DNA from: Geminicoccus sp035556675 | GTDB lineage: Bacteria > Pseudomonadota > Alphaproteobacteria > Geminicoccales > Geminicoccaceae | NCBI RefSeq assembly: GCF_035556675.1 | Contig: NZ_DATMFZ010000259.1 | Coordinates: 29,885-93,884 of the forward strand | Length of the DNA stretch: 64,000 nt | Reading direction: 5' to 3' | In this document: in pieces, positions 1 to 8,436 of the stretch | Position numbering within the stretch: position 1 is the stretch's first letter | Layout of the letters: the number at the start of each line of letters is the position of its first letter | The notes under the pieces: generated by a model | Told to the model about the DNA's origin: nothing | Databases searched by the model: none | What the model saw: only the letters and a program-made list of their open reading frames with translations | Program-made: the position numbers and the translations under genes

Positions 1-605
1 CGACCTCCTGGAAGGCGCTGTGGGACGAGGAGAATGCCGGGCTGATCGGGCTGATGGCGCTGGCCTCCAACTCCTTCCTGCTGGAGATCACGGCCAAGAC
101 CTGGTTCGGCGGCACCGACATGCTGGGCGACGAAGCTGGCGTGCAGCAGGTGCTCGACAAGCTGAAGGAGCTGGTGCCGAACGTGCAGCTCTGGTGGCGC
201 GACGAGGGCCAGTTCCAGCAGGCGCTGGAATCGGGCGAGATCCCGATGGGCGAGTACTACCACGACGTCACCGGCCTGGCGGCCAGCCAGGGCAAGCCGG
301 TGCGCTCGACCTTCCCGGAGGAGGGCGGAGTACTGGATTCCGGCTCCTGGTGCGTGATCAACACCTCCAAGGCCATCGACGAGGCGCATGTCTTCATCGA
401 CTACATGTCGCGCCCGGACATCCAGGCGAAGCTGGCGCGCAAGGTCGGGACATCGCCGACCGTCAAGCGCGAGTTCACCGACCTGACGCCAGAGGAGTTC
501 GCCGCGGTCGGCAGCGACATCCCGCCGATCATCCCGCGCTACGACCTCTATGTCGAAAAGGACGCGTGGATCAGCCAGAAATGGAGCGAGTTGATCGCGG
601 GCTGA
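1..605 (+). CDS. Polyamine-type ABC transporter substrate-binding protein (5' truncated)
   Basis: The frame is open from base 3 to the TGA at 603-605, leaving the last 200 or so residues of a periplasmic binding protein; the start and signal peptide lie outside the window. The remaining part reads like the C-terminal lobe of the PotD (spermidine/putrescine) family, with an interlobe segment around SGEIPMGEYYHDV and the late helix AIDEAHVFIDYMSRPDIQAK that is typical of these proteins. It is followed 46 bases later by the matching ATPase and two permeases, so it should deliver the ligand to that importer. The position directly ahead of a guanidino-compound catabolic operon suggests the ligand may be arginine, agmatine, guanidinobutyrate or a polyamine; that is inference. 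Confidence 0.85.
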   Translation, partial: TSWKALWDEENAGLIGLMALASNSFLLEITAKTWFGGTDMLGDEAGVQQVLDKLKELVPNVQLWWRDEGQFQQALESGEIPMGEYYHDVTGLAASQGKPVRSTFPEEGGVLDSGSWCVINTSKAIDEAHVFIDYMSRPDIQAKLARKVGTSPTVKREFTDLTPEEFAAVGSDIPPIIPRYDLYVEKDAWISQKWSELIAG

Positions 606-651
606 TCCTGACCGCCTCTTTCCGTCGTCCTTTCCGTCTTGCGAGGTAGTG

Positions 652-1704
652 ATGTCCGGGCTGCGCATCGATCATGTCGGCAAGACCTTCGGCATGTTCG
701 AAGCACTGAAGGATATCGACCTCGACTTCCCAGCCGGCCGCTTCATCTGCCTCCTGGGGCCGTCCGGCTGCGGCAAGACCACGCTCCTGCGGGCGATCGC
801 TGGGTTGGAGATGCCGTCCACCGGGCGCATCCTCCTGGACGGCACCGACATCACCAGCGTGCCGGCGCACCGGCGCGGCCTGGGCATGGTGTTCCAGTCC
901 CTGGCCCTGTTCCCGCATCTGAGCGTAGGCGAGAACATCGCCTACGGCCTGCGCATCCGAGGGGTCGACCTGGCCACGCGGCGCAGGAAGGTGGAGGAGC
1001 TCCTGGCGCTGGTCCACCTGCCAGGCGTGGCGGACCGGTCGATCTCGCAGCTCTCGGGCGGACAGCGCCAACGCGTTGCGATCGCCCGCGCGCTGGCGCT
1101 CGATCCGAAACTGTTCCTCCTGGACGAGCCTCTGTCCGCGCTGGACGCCAAGCTGCGCGAGGCGATGCAGGTCGAGCTGAAGCTCCTGCAGCAGCGCCTG
1201 GGCATCTCCACCATCGTGGTCACCCATGACCAGCGCGAGGCGCTGACCATGGCCGACATCGTGGTGGTGATGGACAACGCGCGAGTCCAACAGGTAGGCC
1301 CGCCGCTCGAGATCTACCGCAACCCGGTCAACGCCTTCGTCGCCGACTTCATCGGCACCAGCAACCTCCTGCCGGGCGCGGTCGACGGCCAGGACAGCCT
1401 GTCGATCGACGGCATCCGGATGGCCGGCGCGCGGCCCCATGGCCTTGCCCAGGGCAGCAAGGCGGCGATCTCGATCCGGCCCGAGGAGGTGGTGATCCAT
1501 CCCGCGGGCGAGCTCGGGCCGAACCGCCTGCCGGCCGAGGTGATCTTCGTGCGCGACCTGGGTGCCAGCGTCGAGATCATGCTCGCCTGCGCCGGGCAGG
1601 AACTGCTGGCGGTGACCAGCCCCAGGGAGCGCCCGGACGTGCAGGTCGGCGACCGAGTCGCCCTGGAGCTGCCGCCCGCCGCCTGCGTGGTGCTGCCGTC
1701 ATGA
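652..1704 (+). CDS. ABC transporter ATP-binding protein, PotA type
   Basis: A 350-residue ATPase energising the polyamine-type importer at the inner face of the membrane. Walker A is GPSGCGKTT (about residues 36-44), followed by the Q-loop FQSLALF, the signature LSGGQRQR, Walker B LFLLDEPLSALD and the H-loop THDQ. After about residue 230 comes the extra C-terminal regulatory (TOBE-like) domain found in PotA, MalK and UgpC, which gives the length of about 350. A GTG lies one codon earlier at 649, but ATG 652 with GAGG at 644-647 is the likelier start. It overlaps the next permease by four bases (ATGA), so translation is probably coupled. Confidence 0.93.
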   Translation: MSGLRIDHVGKTFGMFEALKDIDLDFPAGRFICLLGPSGCGKTTLLRAIAGLEMPSTGRILLDGTDITSVPAHRRGLGMVFQSLALFPHLSVGENIAYGLRIRGVDLATRRRKVEELLALVHLPGVADRSISQLSGGQRQRVAIARALALDPKLFLLDEPLSALDAKLREAMQVELKLLQQRLGISTIVVTHDQREALTMADIVVVMDNARVQQVGPPLEIYRNPVNAFVADFIGTSNLLPGAVDGQDSLSIDGIRMAGARPHGLAQGSKAAISIRPEEVVIHPAGELGPNRLPAEVIFVRDLGASVEIMLACAGQELLAVTSPRERPDVQVGDRVALELPPAACVVLPS

Positions 1705-2558
1705 GCGACCTCCGGCCAAGAGGTCTGCCCGCCCGGCTGCCGGTGCTCTGGCCGGCCGCGATGCTGCTCCTGTTCTTCGTGGTGCCGTTCGGCATCATGC
1801 TGGCGGTGAGCTTCTCCCACCAGGTAGAGGGCGGCTTCTACGAGCCGGGCTTCGAGCTGGCCAACTATGCCCGCTTCCTCGATCCGTTCTTCGGTCGGGC
1901 CCTTCTGTTCTCCTTTTGGATCTCGGTCCTGGCTGCCGCCATCGTGATCGCGGTGGCCTTCCCGTTCACCTACTGCCTGACCCGGCTGCGTCGGCGCGCC
2001 CAGGTGCCGTTCCTGGTATTCGTGCTGGCGGTGCTCTCGCTCTCCGAGGTCATCATCGGCTTTGCCTGGTCGACTCTGCTCTCGCGCACGGCCGGCCTGT
2101 CCAACCTGCTGGTCTGGATAGGCCTGATCCCGCGAGCGCAGGCCTGGACGCCCAGCTTCGGCGCCCTGCTGATGGGCCTGTGCTACCTGGGCTTTCCCTA
2201 CACGGTCCTGATCCTCTACCCAGCGCTCTCCCGCCTCGACCCGGAGATCCCGGAAGCCTCGCGCACGCTGGGCGCCTCGCCGCTGCGCACCTTCTTCCTG
2301 GTGATCGTGCCGGTGCTGCGGGCTCCTCTGCTCGGTGCGCTGATCATGGTGTTCGTGTTCAACCTGGGCGCCTATCTGCTGCCGCAGGTGCTGGGCCGGC
2401 CGCAGCACTGGACCCTTTCGGTGCACATCACCGACCAGGCCGTGTTCCAGTCCAACCTGCCGTTCGCCGCCGCCATGGCGATCTTCCTGGTGCTGTTCAG
2501 CCTGGCGTTCATCGGGCTCACCATGGTGCTGGGTGGGCAGCGGGAGGCAGCGCAATGA
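1701..2558 (+). CDS. ABC transporter permease, PotB type
   Basis: A 285-residue inner-membrane permease with about six hydrophobic segments. The conserved cytoplasmic EAA loop that docks on the ATPase is visible as EIPEASRTLGASPLRTFFLVIVP, shown here in part as EASRTLGASP. The first membrane segment (VLWPAAMLLLFFVVPFGIML) is near the N-terminus and is followed by a periplasmic stretch, as in PotB and related HisM/ThiP-like permeases. The start ATG is inside the stop of the ATPase gene, and the stop overlaps the start of the second permease. This tight packing means the importer subunits are made as one unit. Confidence 0.92.
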   Translation: MSDLRPRGLPARLPVLWPAAMLLLFFVVPFGIMLAVSFSHQVEGGFYEPGFELANYARFLDPFFGRALLFSFWISVLAAAIVIAVAFPFTYCLTRLRRRAQVPFLVFVLAVLSLSEVIIGFAWSTLLSRTAGLSNLLVWIGLIPRAQAWTPSFGALLMGLCYLGFPYTVLILYPALSRLDPEIPEASRTLGASPLRTFFLVIVPVLRAPLLGALIMVFVFNLGAYLLPQVLGRPQHWTLSVHITDQAVFQSNLPFAAAMAIFLVLFSLAFIGLTMVLGGQREAAQ

Positions 2559-3349
2559 CCCGGTCGCTACGCAACCTGTTCATGGGGCTGGTGGTGCTGT
2601 TCATGGCCCTGCCGCTCGTGGTGGTGGCCGGCGTGTCGCTGAACGGCGGCCAGCAACTGCTCTTCCCGCCGCGTAACCCCTCGCTGCGCTGGTATGCCGA
2701 GCTGTTCATCGCCCAGGACTGGCTGAACGCGCTGACCAACAGCCTGATCATCGCCATCAGTTCGGCCGCCCTGGCGCTTGCCATCGCCTTCCCGCTCGCC
2801 TGGTTCGTCTGGCGCTATCGCACGGGCTATGGCCGGCTGCTCTACGGCCTGGGCATCGCCCCCTTCACCCTGCCGCCGGTGATCACGGCGCTGGGCTTCC
2901 TGGTGTTCTGGACGGCGGCTGGCTGGCATGGCTCGATCGTGGCGACGATCGTCAGCCACGCGGTCTTCCTCGTCACCCTGCCGCTCGTCACGATCAGCCT
3001 GGGCCTGGCGGCGATCGACCGGCAGGTGATCGAGGCCGCCACCACCATGGGTGCCGACGAGGCCACCGTGTTCCGGACGGTGGTGCTGCCGCTGGTCCGG
3101 CCCTACCTGATCTCCAGCTATGCCTTCGTCTTCGTGCTCAGCCTGAACGAGTATATCGTGGCCTACATGGTCGCAGGCTTCACCGTGGAAACACTGCCGA
3201 TCAAGATCTTCAACAGCCTGCGCTACGGCTACACGCCGGTAATGGGGGTGGTGGCGGTGGTGTTCGTGCTGCTGGCGGCGCTGATCTTCGGCCTGATCGC
3301 CCGGTTCGGCGACCTGCCGAAGCTGCTCGGTGCCTGGTCGAAGGAGTGA
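2555..3349 (+). CDS. ABC transporter permease, PotC type
   Basis: The second permease of the importer, 264 residues from the ATG at 2555 that overlaps the previous stop. The frame stays open further upstream, but that stretch is only the shadow of the first permease. Membrane segments alternate with a clear EAA motif, EAATTMGADEATVFRTVVLP, near residue 170. The protein matches PotC in size and order of features, so the importer has the usual heterodimeric channel. Its stop is four bases from the start of the 2-ketoarginine decarboxylase-like gene, which puts transport and catabolism in one transcription unit. Confidence 0.92.
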   Translation: MTRSLRNLFMGLVVLFMALPLVVVAGVSLNGGQQLLFPPRNPSLRWYAELFIAQDWLNALTNSLIIAISSAALALAIAFPLAWFVWRYRTGYGRLLYGLGIAPFTLPPVITALGFLVFWTAAGWHGSIVATIVSHAVFLVTLPLVTISLGLAAIDRQVIEAATTMGADEATVFRTVVLPLVRPYLISSYAFVFVLSLNEYIVAYMVAGFTVETLPIKIFNSLRYGYTPVMGVVAVVFVLLAALIFGLIARFGDLPKLLGAWSKE

Positions 3350-3353
3350 CGGG

Positions 3354-4976
3354 ATGCCCAACCCTGACCCTGGCCTCACCACCGGAGAGGCCCTGGTCCG
3401 CCTCCTGGAGGCCTACGGAGTCGAACTGGTGTTCGGCATCCCGGGCGTACATACGGTGGGCCTCTATCGCGGCCTGCACGGCGCGCGGCTGCGCCACGTC
3501 ACGCCCCGCCACGAGCAGGGTGCCGGGTTCATGGCGGACGGCTATGCCCGGGTCACCGGCAGGCCTGCCGCCTGCTTCGTGGTAACCGGGCCGGGTGTCA
3601 CCAACATCCTGACCGCCATGGGCCAGGCCTATGGCGACAGCGTGCCGATGCTGGTGGTCTCCAGCGTGAACCGGCGCGACCAGCTGGCCATGGGCAGAGG
3701 TGCCCTCCACGAGCTGCCGGCCCAGCAGGCGGTAGCCGCGGGCGTTGCCGCCTTCAGCCATACCCTGCTTTCGCCCGACCAGTTGCCCGAGGTGCTCGCC
3801 CGCGCCTTCGCCCTGTTCCGCACGTCGCGGCCCCGCCCGGTCCACCTGGAGATCCCGACCGACGTGATCGCGATGGCGGCCGGCCATCTCGACCTGACGC
3901 CACCAGCACTACCGGGCCGGCCCGCCCCCGACCCCGCCTGCATCGCGCGCGCCGCCCAGCTCCTGCGCCTGGCGGAGCGGCCGGCCGTGGTGCTGGGCGG
4001 GGGGGCCGTGGACGCGGCCGAGCCGGCCCGCGCCCTGATCGAGCTCCTGAACGCGCCCTTCACCAACTCGGTGAACGCCAAGGGCATCATGCCGCCGGAC
4101 CACAAGCTGCACCTGGGCGAGAACCTGTCCTTCCAGCCCCTGCGCGAGGCATTGCGCACGGCCGACCTGGTGCTCGCGGTGGGCACCGAGTTCGGCGAGA
4201 CCGAGATGTATCCGGAGCCGCAGGAGCTGCATCTCGACGGCGCGCTGGTCCGGATCGACATCGACCCCCAGCAGCTGGCGCGCGGGCCGAAGCCCGCCGT
4301 CGCGATCCTCGCCGATGCGCGGCTGGCGCTGGACGCGCTGCTCCACGCGGTGCGCAGCCCGGGCATCGTCCGGGACGGCAGCGAGCGCGCGGCGAAAGTC
4401 CGTGCTGCGGTCCAGGCGCAGTGGTGGCCGGCGATCGCGGGCCATCGCCTGGTGCTGGCGGCGGTCGACCGGATTCTGCCCGATGCGGTCATCGTGGGTG
4501 ACCAGACCCAGCCGGTCTATGGCGGCAACCAGTTCTACCAGCCGCGCCGGACGCGCTCCTGGTTCAACGCCAGCACCGGCTACGGCACGCTGGGCTACGC
4601 CCTGCCCGCGGCGATCGGTGCGAAGCTGGCGGCGCCTGACCGGCCGGTCGTGGCGCTGATCGGCGATGGTGGCTGCCTGTTCACCCTGCCGGAGCTGGCC
4701 TCGGCGGTGGAAGCGGGCGTGCCCATCGTGATCCTGCTCTGGAACAACCGGGGCTATGGCGAGATCGCCGACTACATGACCGAGACCGGCGTGCCGAAGC
4801 TGGGCGTCGACCTGGTGACGCCGGATTTCGTGGCGGTCGCCCGCGGCTTCGGCTGTGCGGCCGAGCGAGCGACCAGCCTGGACCATCTGGAGCGGCTGCT
4901 CTCGGCCAGCATCGACCACAGCGTGCCGACCCTGATCGAGATCGACCAGAACGCGCCGTTTCTTGGCCAGGAATGA
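3354..4976 (+). CDS. aruI: Thiamine-diphosphate enzyme, probable 2-ketoarginine (5-guanidino-2-oxopentanoate) decarboxylase
   Basis: A 540-residue enzyme of the acetolactate synthase/pyruvate oxidase superfamily. The N-terminal pyrimidine-binding domain holds the catalytic Glu54 in HEQGAGFMADGYAR, and the C-terminal diphosphate-binding domain has GDGG followed by WNN (about residues 439-470). The start of the protein (ALVRLLEAYGVELVFGIPGV) resembles AruI, which decarboxylates 2-ketoarginine to 4-guanidinobutyraldehyde in the arginine transaminase pathway. The neighbours (guanidinobutyrase, GABA-type aminotransferase) support a guanidino substrate over branched-chain amino acid synthesis, and no small IlvN-like subunit follows. 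No AruH transaminase or aldehyde dehydrogenase is in the window, so the source of ketoarginine is open; the flavin enzyme at 6736 could supply it. Confidence 0.8.
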   Translation: MPNPDPGLTTGEALVRLLEAYGVELVFGIPGVHTVGLYRGLHGARLRHVTPRHEQGAGFMADGYARVTGRPAACFVVTGPGVTNILTAMGQAYGDSVPMLVVSSVNRRDQLAMGRGALHELPAQQAVAAGVAAFSHTLLSPDQLPEVLARAFALFRTSRPRPVHLEIPTDVIAMAAGHLDLTPPALPGRPAPDPACIARAAQLLRLAERPAVVLGGGAVDAAEPARALIELLNAPFTNSVNAKGIMPPDHKLHLGENLSFQPLREALRTADLVLAVGTEFGETEMYPEPQELHLDGALVRIDIDPQQLARGPKPAVAILADARLALDALLHAVRSPGIVRDGSERAAKVRAAVQAQWWPAIAGHRLVLAAVDRILPDAVIVGDQTQPVYGGNQFYQPRRTRSWFNASTGYGTLGYALPAAIGAKLAAPDRPVVALIGDGGCLFTLPELASAVEAGVPIVILLWNNRGYGEIADYMTETGVPKLGVDLVTPDFVAVARGFGCAAERATSLDHLERLLSASIDHSVPTLIEIDQNAPFLGQE

Positions 4977-4986
4977 GAGAAGAACC

Positions 4987-5787
4987 ATGCGGGTGAGGCT
5001 GTTCCAGGGACCGTTGCGCGCCGGCACGCCTGCCGAGAACCTGGAGCGGCTGGCCGAGCTCGCGGCCCATGAGGAAGGCGGGCTGCTGGTCTGCCCGGAA
5101 ATGTTCCTCACCGGCTATGCGATCGGGCGCCAGACGATCGAGCGCCTGGCCGAGCCGGTCGACGGACCCTCGGCCCGCCGTGCGCAGATGATCGCACGGG
5201 CCACCGGCACGGCCCTGCTCTACGGCTATCCGGAGCGTGCCGCCGACGGGTCGATCTACAATAGCGCCATCCTGATCGGCCGGGACGGACAGCGCCTCCT
5301 GAACTATCGCAAGTGCCACCTGTTCGGCGATCTCGACCGAGGGGCCTTCGAGGCCGGCGAAGGGCCTAGTCCGATCGTCGAGCTTGACGGCTTCCGGCTG
5401 GGCCTCCTGATCTGCTACGATGTCGAGTTCCCGGAGGCGGTGCGCGCGCTGGCCCTGGCGGGCGCCGAGCTCGTCGTGGTGCCGACCGCGCTGATGCAGC
5501 CCTATGACGTGGTGGCCCGGATCCTGGTGCCGGCCCGCGCCATCGAGAACCAGGTCTTCCTCGCCTATGCCAATCGCTGCGGCACCGAGGGCGACCTCGT
5601 CTATTGCGGGCTGAGCTGCCTGGTCGGGCCGGACGGGACCGACCTTGCCCGGGCCGGCCGGGGCGAGGAGGTGATCGGTGCCCGGATCGGGCAGGAGATG
5701 CTCGAGCGCTCGCGGCCCGACTACACCTATCTCGCCGACCGCCGCCCCGACCTCTACCGCGCGCTCGTGCAAGGAGAACGCCGTTGA
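4987..5787 (+). CDS. Nitrilase-superfamily amidase, DavA type (probable 4-guanidinobutyramide hydrolase)
   Basis: A 266-residue carbon-nitrogen hydrolase with the full nitrilase triad: Glu38 in CPEMFLTGY, Lys109 in NYRKCHLFGD and Cys143 in LLICYDVEFPE. The spacing and flanking residues closely resemble DavA, the 5-aminovaleramide amidase that hydrolyses the product of lysine 2-monooxygenase. Because a DavB-like monooxygenase and a guanidinobutyrase lie two genes and one gene downstream, the expected substrate here is 4-guanidinobutyramide, giving 4-guanidinobutyrate and ammonia; 5-aminovaleramide remains an alternative. The start ATG 4987 has a GAGAAG ribosome site just upstream, and its TGA overlaps the next start. 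Confidence 0.87.
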   Translation: MRVRLFQGPLRAGTPAENLERLAELAAHEEGGLLVCPEMFLTGYAIGRQTIERLAEPVDGPSARRAQMIARATGTALLYGYPERAADGSIYNSAILIGRDGQRLLNYRKCHLFGDLDRGAFEAGEGPSPIVELDGFRLGLLICYDVEFPEAVRALALAGAELVVVPTALMQPYDVVARILVPARAIENQVFLAYANRCGTEGDLVYCGLSCLVGPDGTDLARAGRGEEVIGARIGQEMLERSRPDYTYLADRRPDLYRALVQGERR

Positions 5788-6731
5788 CCTTCAACCAGCC
5801 GCTGGGCGGCAACGAGATGCCGCGCTTTGCCGGTCCGGGCACCATGATGCGCCTGCCGGCCGCCGCCTCCGCCGAGGGGCTGGACGCCTGCTTCGTCGGC
5901 ATCCCCATGGACATCGGCGCCTCGCACCGGGCCGGCACGCGGTTCGGCCCGCGCCAGATCCGGCAGGAATCGACGATGATCCGGCCCTACAACATGGCGA
6001 CGCGGGCAGCCCCCTTCGACAGCCTCCAGGTGGCCGATATCGGCGATATCCCGACCAATACGTTCGATCTGAAGAAGTCGGTCGCCATCATCGAGGAGCA
6101 TTACGACCAGATCCTCCAGGCCGGCTGCATCCCCCTGGGCCTGGGTGGCGACCATACGCTGGTCTATCCGATCCTGCGCGCCATGGCGAAGAAGCACGGG
6201 CCCGTGGGCCTGATCCATGTCGATGCCCATGCCGACATCAACGAGCACATGTTCGGCGAGAAGATCGCGCATGGCACGCCGTTCCGCCGTGCCATCGAGG
6301 ACGGGGCGATCGACTGCCAGCGCGCCGTCCAGATCGGCCTGCGCGGCTCGGGCTACTCGGCCGACGAGTTCGACTGGACTCGCTCCAAGGGCTTCCGCGT
6401 CGTCCCGGCGGAGGAGTGCTGGCACAAGTCGCTCACCCCGCTGATGGCCGAGGTGCGCGCCATGATGGGCGATGGCCCCGTCTATCTCAGCTACGACATC
6501 GACAGCCTAGACCCGGCATTTGCGCCGGGCACCGGCACGCTGGAGGTGGGCGGGCTCACCATCTGGCAGGGGCTGGAGATCGTGCGCGGCTGCCGCGGGC
6601 TGAACCTGGTCGGCTGCGATCTGGTCGAGGTGTCCCCGCCCTATGATCCGGCCGGCACCACTGCGCTCGTCGCCGCCAACCTCCTGTTCGAGATGCTCTG
6701 CGTCCTGCCGGGCGTCCAGTACCGGACCTGA
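5784..6731 (+). CDS. gbuA: Guanidinobutyrase (agmatinase/arginase family)
   Basis: A 315-residue ureohydrolase that should split 4-guanidinobutyrate into GABA and urea. The binuclear manganese ligands are all present: GGDHT (His124), DAHAD (Asp147, His149, Asp151) and SYDIDSLDP (Asp238, Asp240). The N-terminus NQPLGGNEMPRF and the stretch MFGEKIAHGT closely resemble Pseudomonas guanidinobutyrase rather than SpeB agmatinase. The start is TTG at 5784, inside the TGA of the amidase gene, with AAGGAG at 5771-5776; an ATG at 5818 would remove the conserved N-terminal motif. Agmatinase activity cannot be excluded from sequence alone. Confidence 0.9.
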   Translation: MTFNQPLGGNEMPRFAGPGTMMRLPAAASAEGLDACFVGIPMDIGASHRAGTRFGPRQIRQESTMIRPYNMATRAAPFDSLQVADIGDIPTNTFDLKKSVAIIEEHYDQILQAGCIPLGLGGDHTLVYPILRAMAKKHGPVGLIHVDAHADINEHMFGEKIAHGTPFRRAIEDGAIDCQRAVQIGLRGSGYSADEFDWTRSKGFRVVPAEECWHKSLTPLMAEVRAMMGDGPVYLSYDIDSLDPAFAPGTGTLEVGGLTIWQGLEIVRGCRGLNLVGCDLVEVSPPYDPAGTTALVAANLLFEMLCVLPGVQYRT

Positions 6732-6735
6732 ATCC

Positions 6736-8421
6736 ATGTCGTCCGCCTTGCCTGGATCGTCTGGCCCGCATGCCCGGCCGGTCACCATGTTCGGGCCGGA
6801 CTTCCCGTTCGCCTATGACGACCATGTGCGTCATCCGGCCGGGCTGGGCGTGCTGCCGCCCGAGCGCCACGGCACCGAGGTCGCGGTGGTGGGAGCCGGC
6901 ATTGCCGGGATCGTCACGGCCTATGAGCTGATGAAGCTCGGCCTGAAGCCGGTGCTCTACGAGGCCGACCGGATCGGCGGGCGGCTGCGCTCGGAGACCT
7001 TCAAGGGCGGGGACGGGACCATCGCCGAACTGGGGGCGATGCGCTTCCCGCCATCGGCAACCACCCTGTTCCACTATTTCGACAAGGCCGGGCTCAGCAC
7101 CCAGCCCTTTCCCAACCCGCTGACGCCTGCCACCCCCAGCACGGTGATCGAGCTGGGCGGCCAGGCCCACTATGCCCGGACGTTGGCCGACCTGCCGCCT
7201 CTGTTCCAGGAGGTGGCGGATGCCTGGCGGGAGCTCCTGGAGGAGGAAGCCTCGTTCCACGAGATGCAGGCGGCGATCCGGACCCGCGACGTTGCCGCCA
7301 TCAAGGCGATCTGGAACCGGCTGGTGCCGGAGCTGGACGAGCAGACCTTCTATGGCTTCCTCGCCCGCTCCCGCGCCTTCGGCCGGCGTTCGTTCCACCA
7401 TCGCGAGGTGTTCGGCCAAGTCGGCTTCGGCACGGGCGGCTGGGACACCGACTACCCGAACTCGATGCTGGAGATCCTGCGGGTCGTCTATACCGATGCC
7501 GACGCCGACCACCGCACGGTCGAGGGCGGAGTGGAGCAGCTGCCGGTACGCCTGTGGGAGCACGCTCCCGACCGGGTGGTGCACTGGCCGGCCGGCACCT
7601 CGCTGAAAGGCCTGCACAACGGCATGCCCATGCCCGGCGTCGCCCGGATCGGGCGCGACCCGGACGGGCGGATCGCCATCACCGACCGCTGGGGCAACCG
7701 GCGCCTCTATGACGCGGCCGTGGTCACCTGCCAGGTCTGGCTGCTCTCGGCCCGGATCGACTGCGACGAGCGCCTGTTCGCCCATCCGCTGTGGATGGCG
7801 ATGGAGCGCACCCACTACATGCAGGCGTCCAAGACCTTCGTGCTGGTCGACCGGCCGTTCTGGCGCGAGCTCGACCCCGCGACTGGCCGGCACCGAATGA
7901 GCATGACGCTCTCCGACCGCCTCACCCGCGGCACCTATCTGCTCGACCAGGGGGAGGACAAGCCGGGCGTCATCTGCCTGTCCTACACCTGGAACGACGA
8001 TGCCATGAAATGGCTGTCCCTGCCGGTGGACGAGCGGGTGCGCCTGATGCTGCACAGCCTGGCGCAGATCTATCCGGGACTGGACATCCGCCGGCACATC
8101 ATCGGCCACCCGATCACCGTGTCCTGGGAGGCCGACCCGAACTTCATGGGCGCCTTCAAGGCCAACCTGCCCGGCCACTACCGCTACCAGCGCCGGCTGT
8201 TCGGCCATTTCATGCAGGACAGCCTGCCGCCCATGCAGCGTGGCATCTTCCTGGCCGGCGACGACGTGTCCTGGACGGCCGGCTGGGCGGAGGGCGCCGT
8301 CACGTCGGCCTTGAATGCGGTGTGGGGGGTGGTACGCCATCTGGGCGGCACGAGCGCGGCCGGCAATCCCGGCCCCGGCGACCGGTTCGGGGAGTTGGCC
8401 CCCATGACGCTCGGCGACTGA
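6736..8421 (+). CDS. FAD-dependent L-amino-acid 2-monooxygenase, DavB/IaaM type (probable arginine or lysine monooxygenase)
   Basis: A 561-residue flavoprotein of the amine oxidase family. The FAD-binding Rossmann motif is VVGAGIAG (about residues 51-58) followed by the acidic strand end YEAD and the GGRLR motif. Closely DavB-like landmarks run through the protein: FGPDFPFAYDD near the start, HREVFGQVGFGTGGWD mid-protein, and GIFLAGDDVSWT near the C-terminus. DavB oxidatively decarboxylates L-lysine to 5-aminovaleramide; the arginine counterpart gives 4-guanidinobutyramide. With guanidinobutyrase next door, arginine is the better guess. ATG 6736 sits five bases after the gbuA stop; the internal ATG 6787 starts exactly at the conserved MFGPDF and is an alternative. 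Confidence 0.85.
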   Translation: MSSALPGSSGPHARPVTMFGPDFPFAYDDHVRHPAGLGVLPPERHGTEVAVVGAGIAGIVTAYELMKLGLKPVLYEADRIGGRLRSETFKGGDGTIAELGAMRFPPSATTLFHYFDKAGLSTQPFPNPLTPATPSTVIELGGQAHYARTLADLPPLFQEVADAWRELLEEEASFHEMQAAIRTRDVAAIKAIWNRLVPELDEQTFYGFLARSRAFGRRSFHHREVFGQVGFGTGGWDTDYPNSMLEILRVVYTDADADHRTVEGGVEQLPVRLWEHAPDRVVHWPAGTSLKGLHNGMPMPGVARIGRDPDGRIAITDRWGNRRLYDAAVVTCQVWLLSARIDCDERLFAHPLWMAMERTHYMQASKTFVLVDRPFWRELDPATGRHRMSMTLSDRLTRGTYLLDQGEDKPGVICLSYTWNDDAMKWLSLPVDERVRLMLHSLAQIYPGLDIRRHIIGHPITVSWEADPNFMGAFKANLPGHYRYQRRLFGHFMQDSLPPMQRGIFLAGDDVSWTAGWAEGAVTSALNAVWGVVRHLGGTSAAGNPGPGDRFGELAPMTLGD

Positions 8422-8436
8422 GCGGAGACTTCAGCA

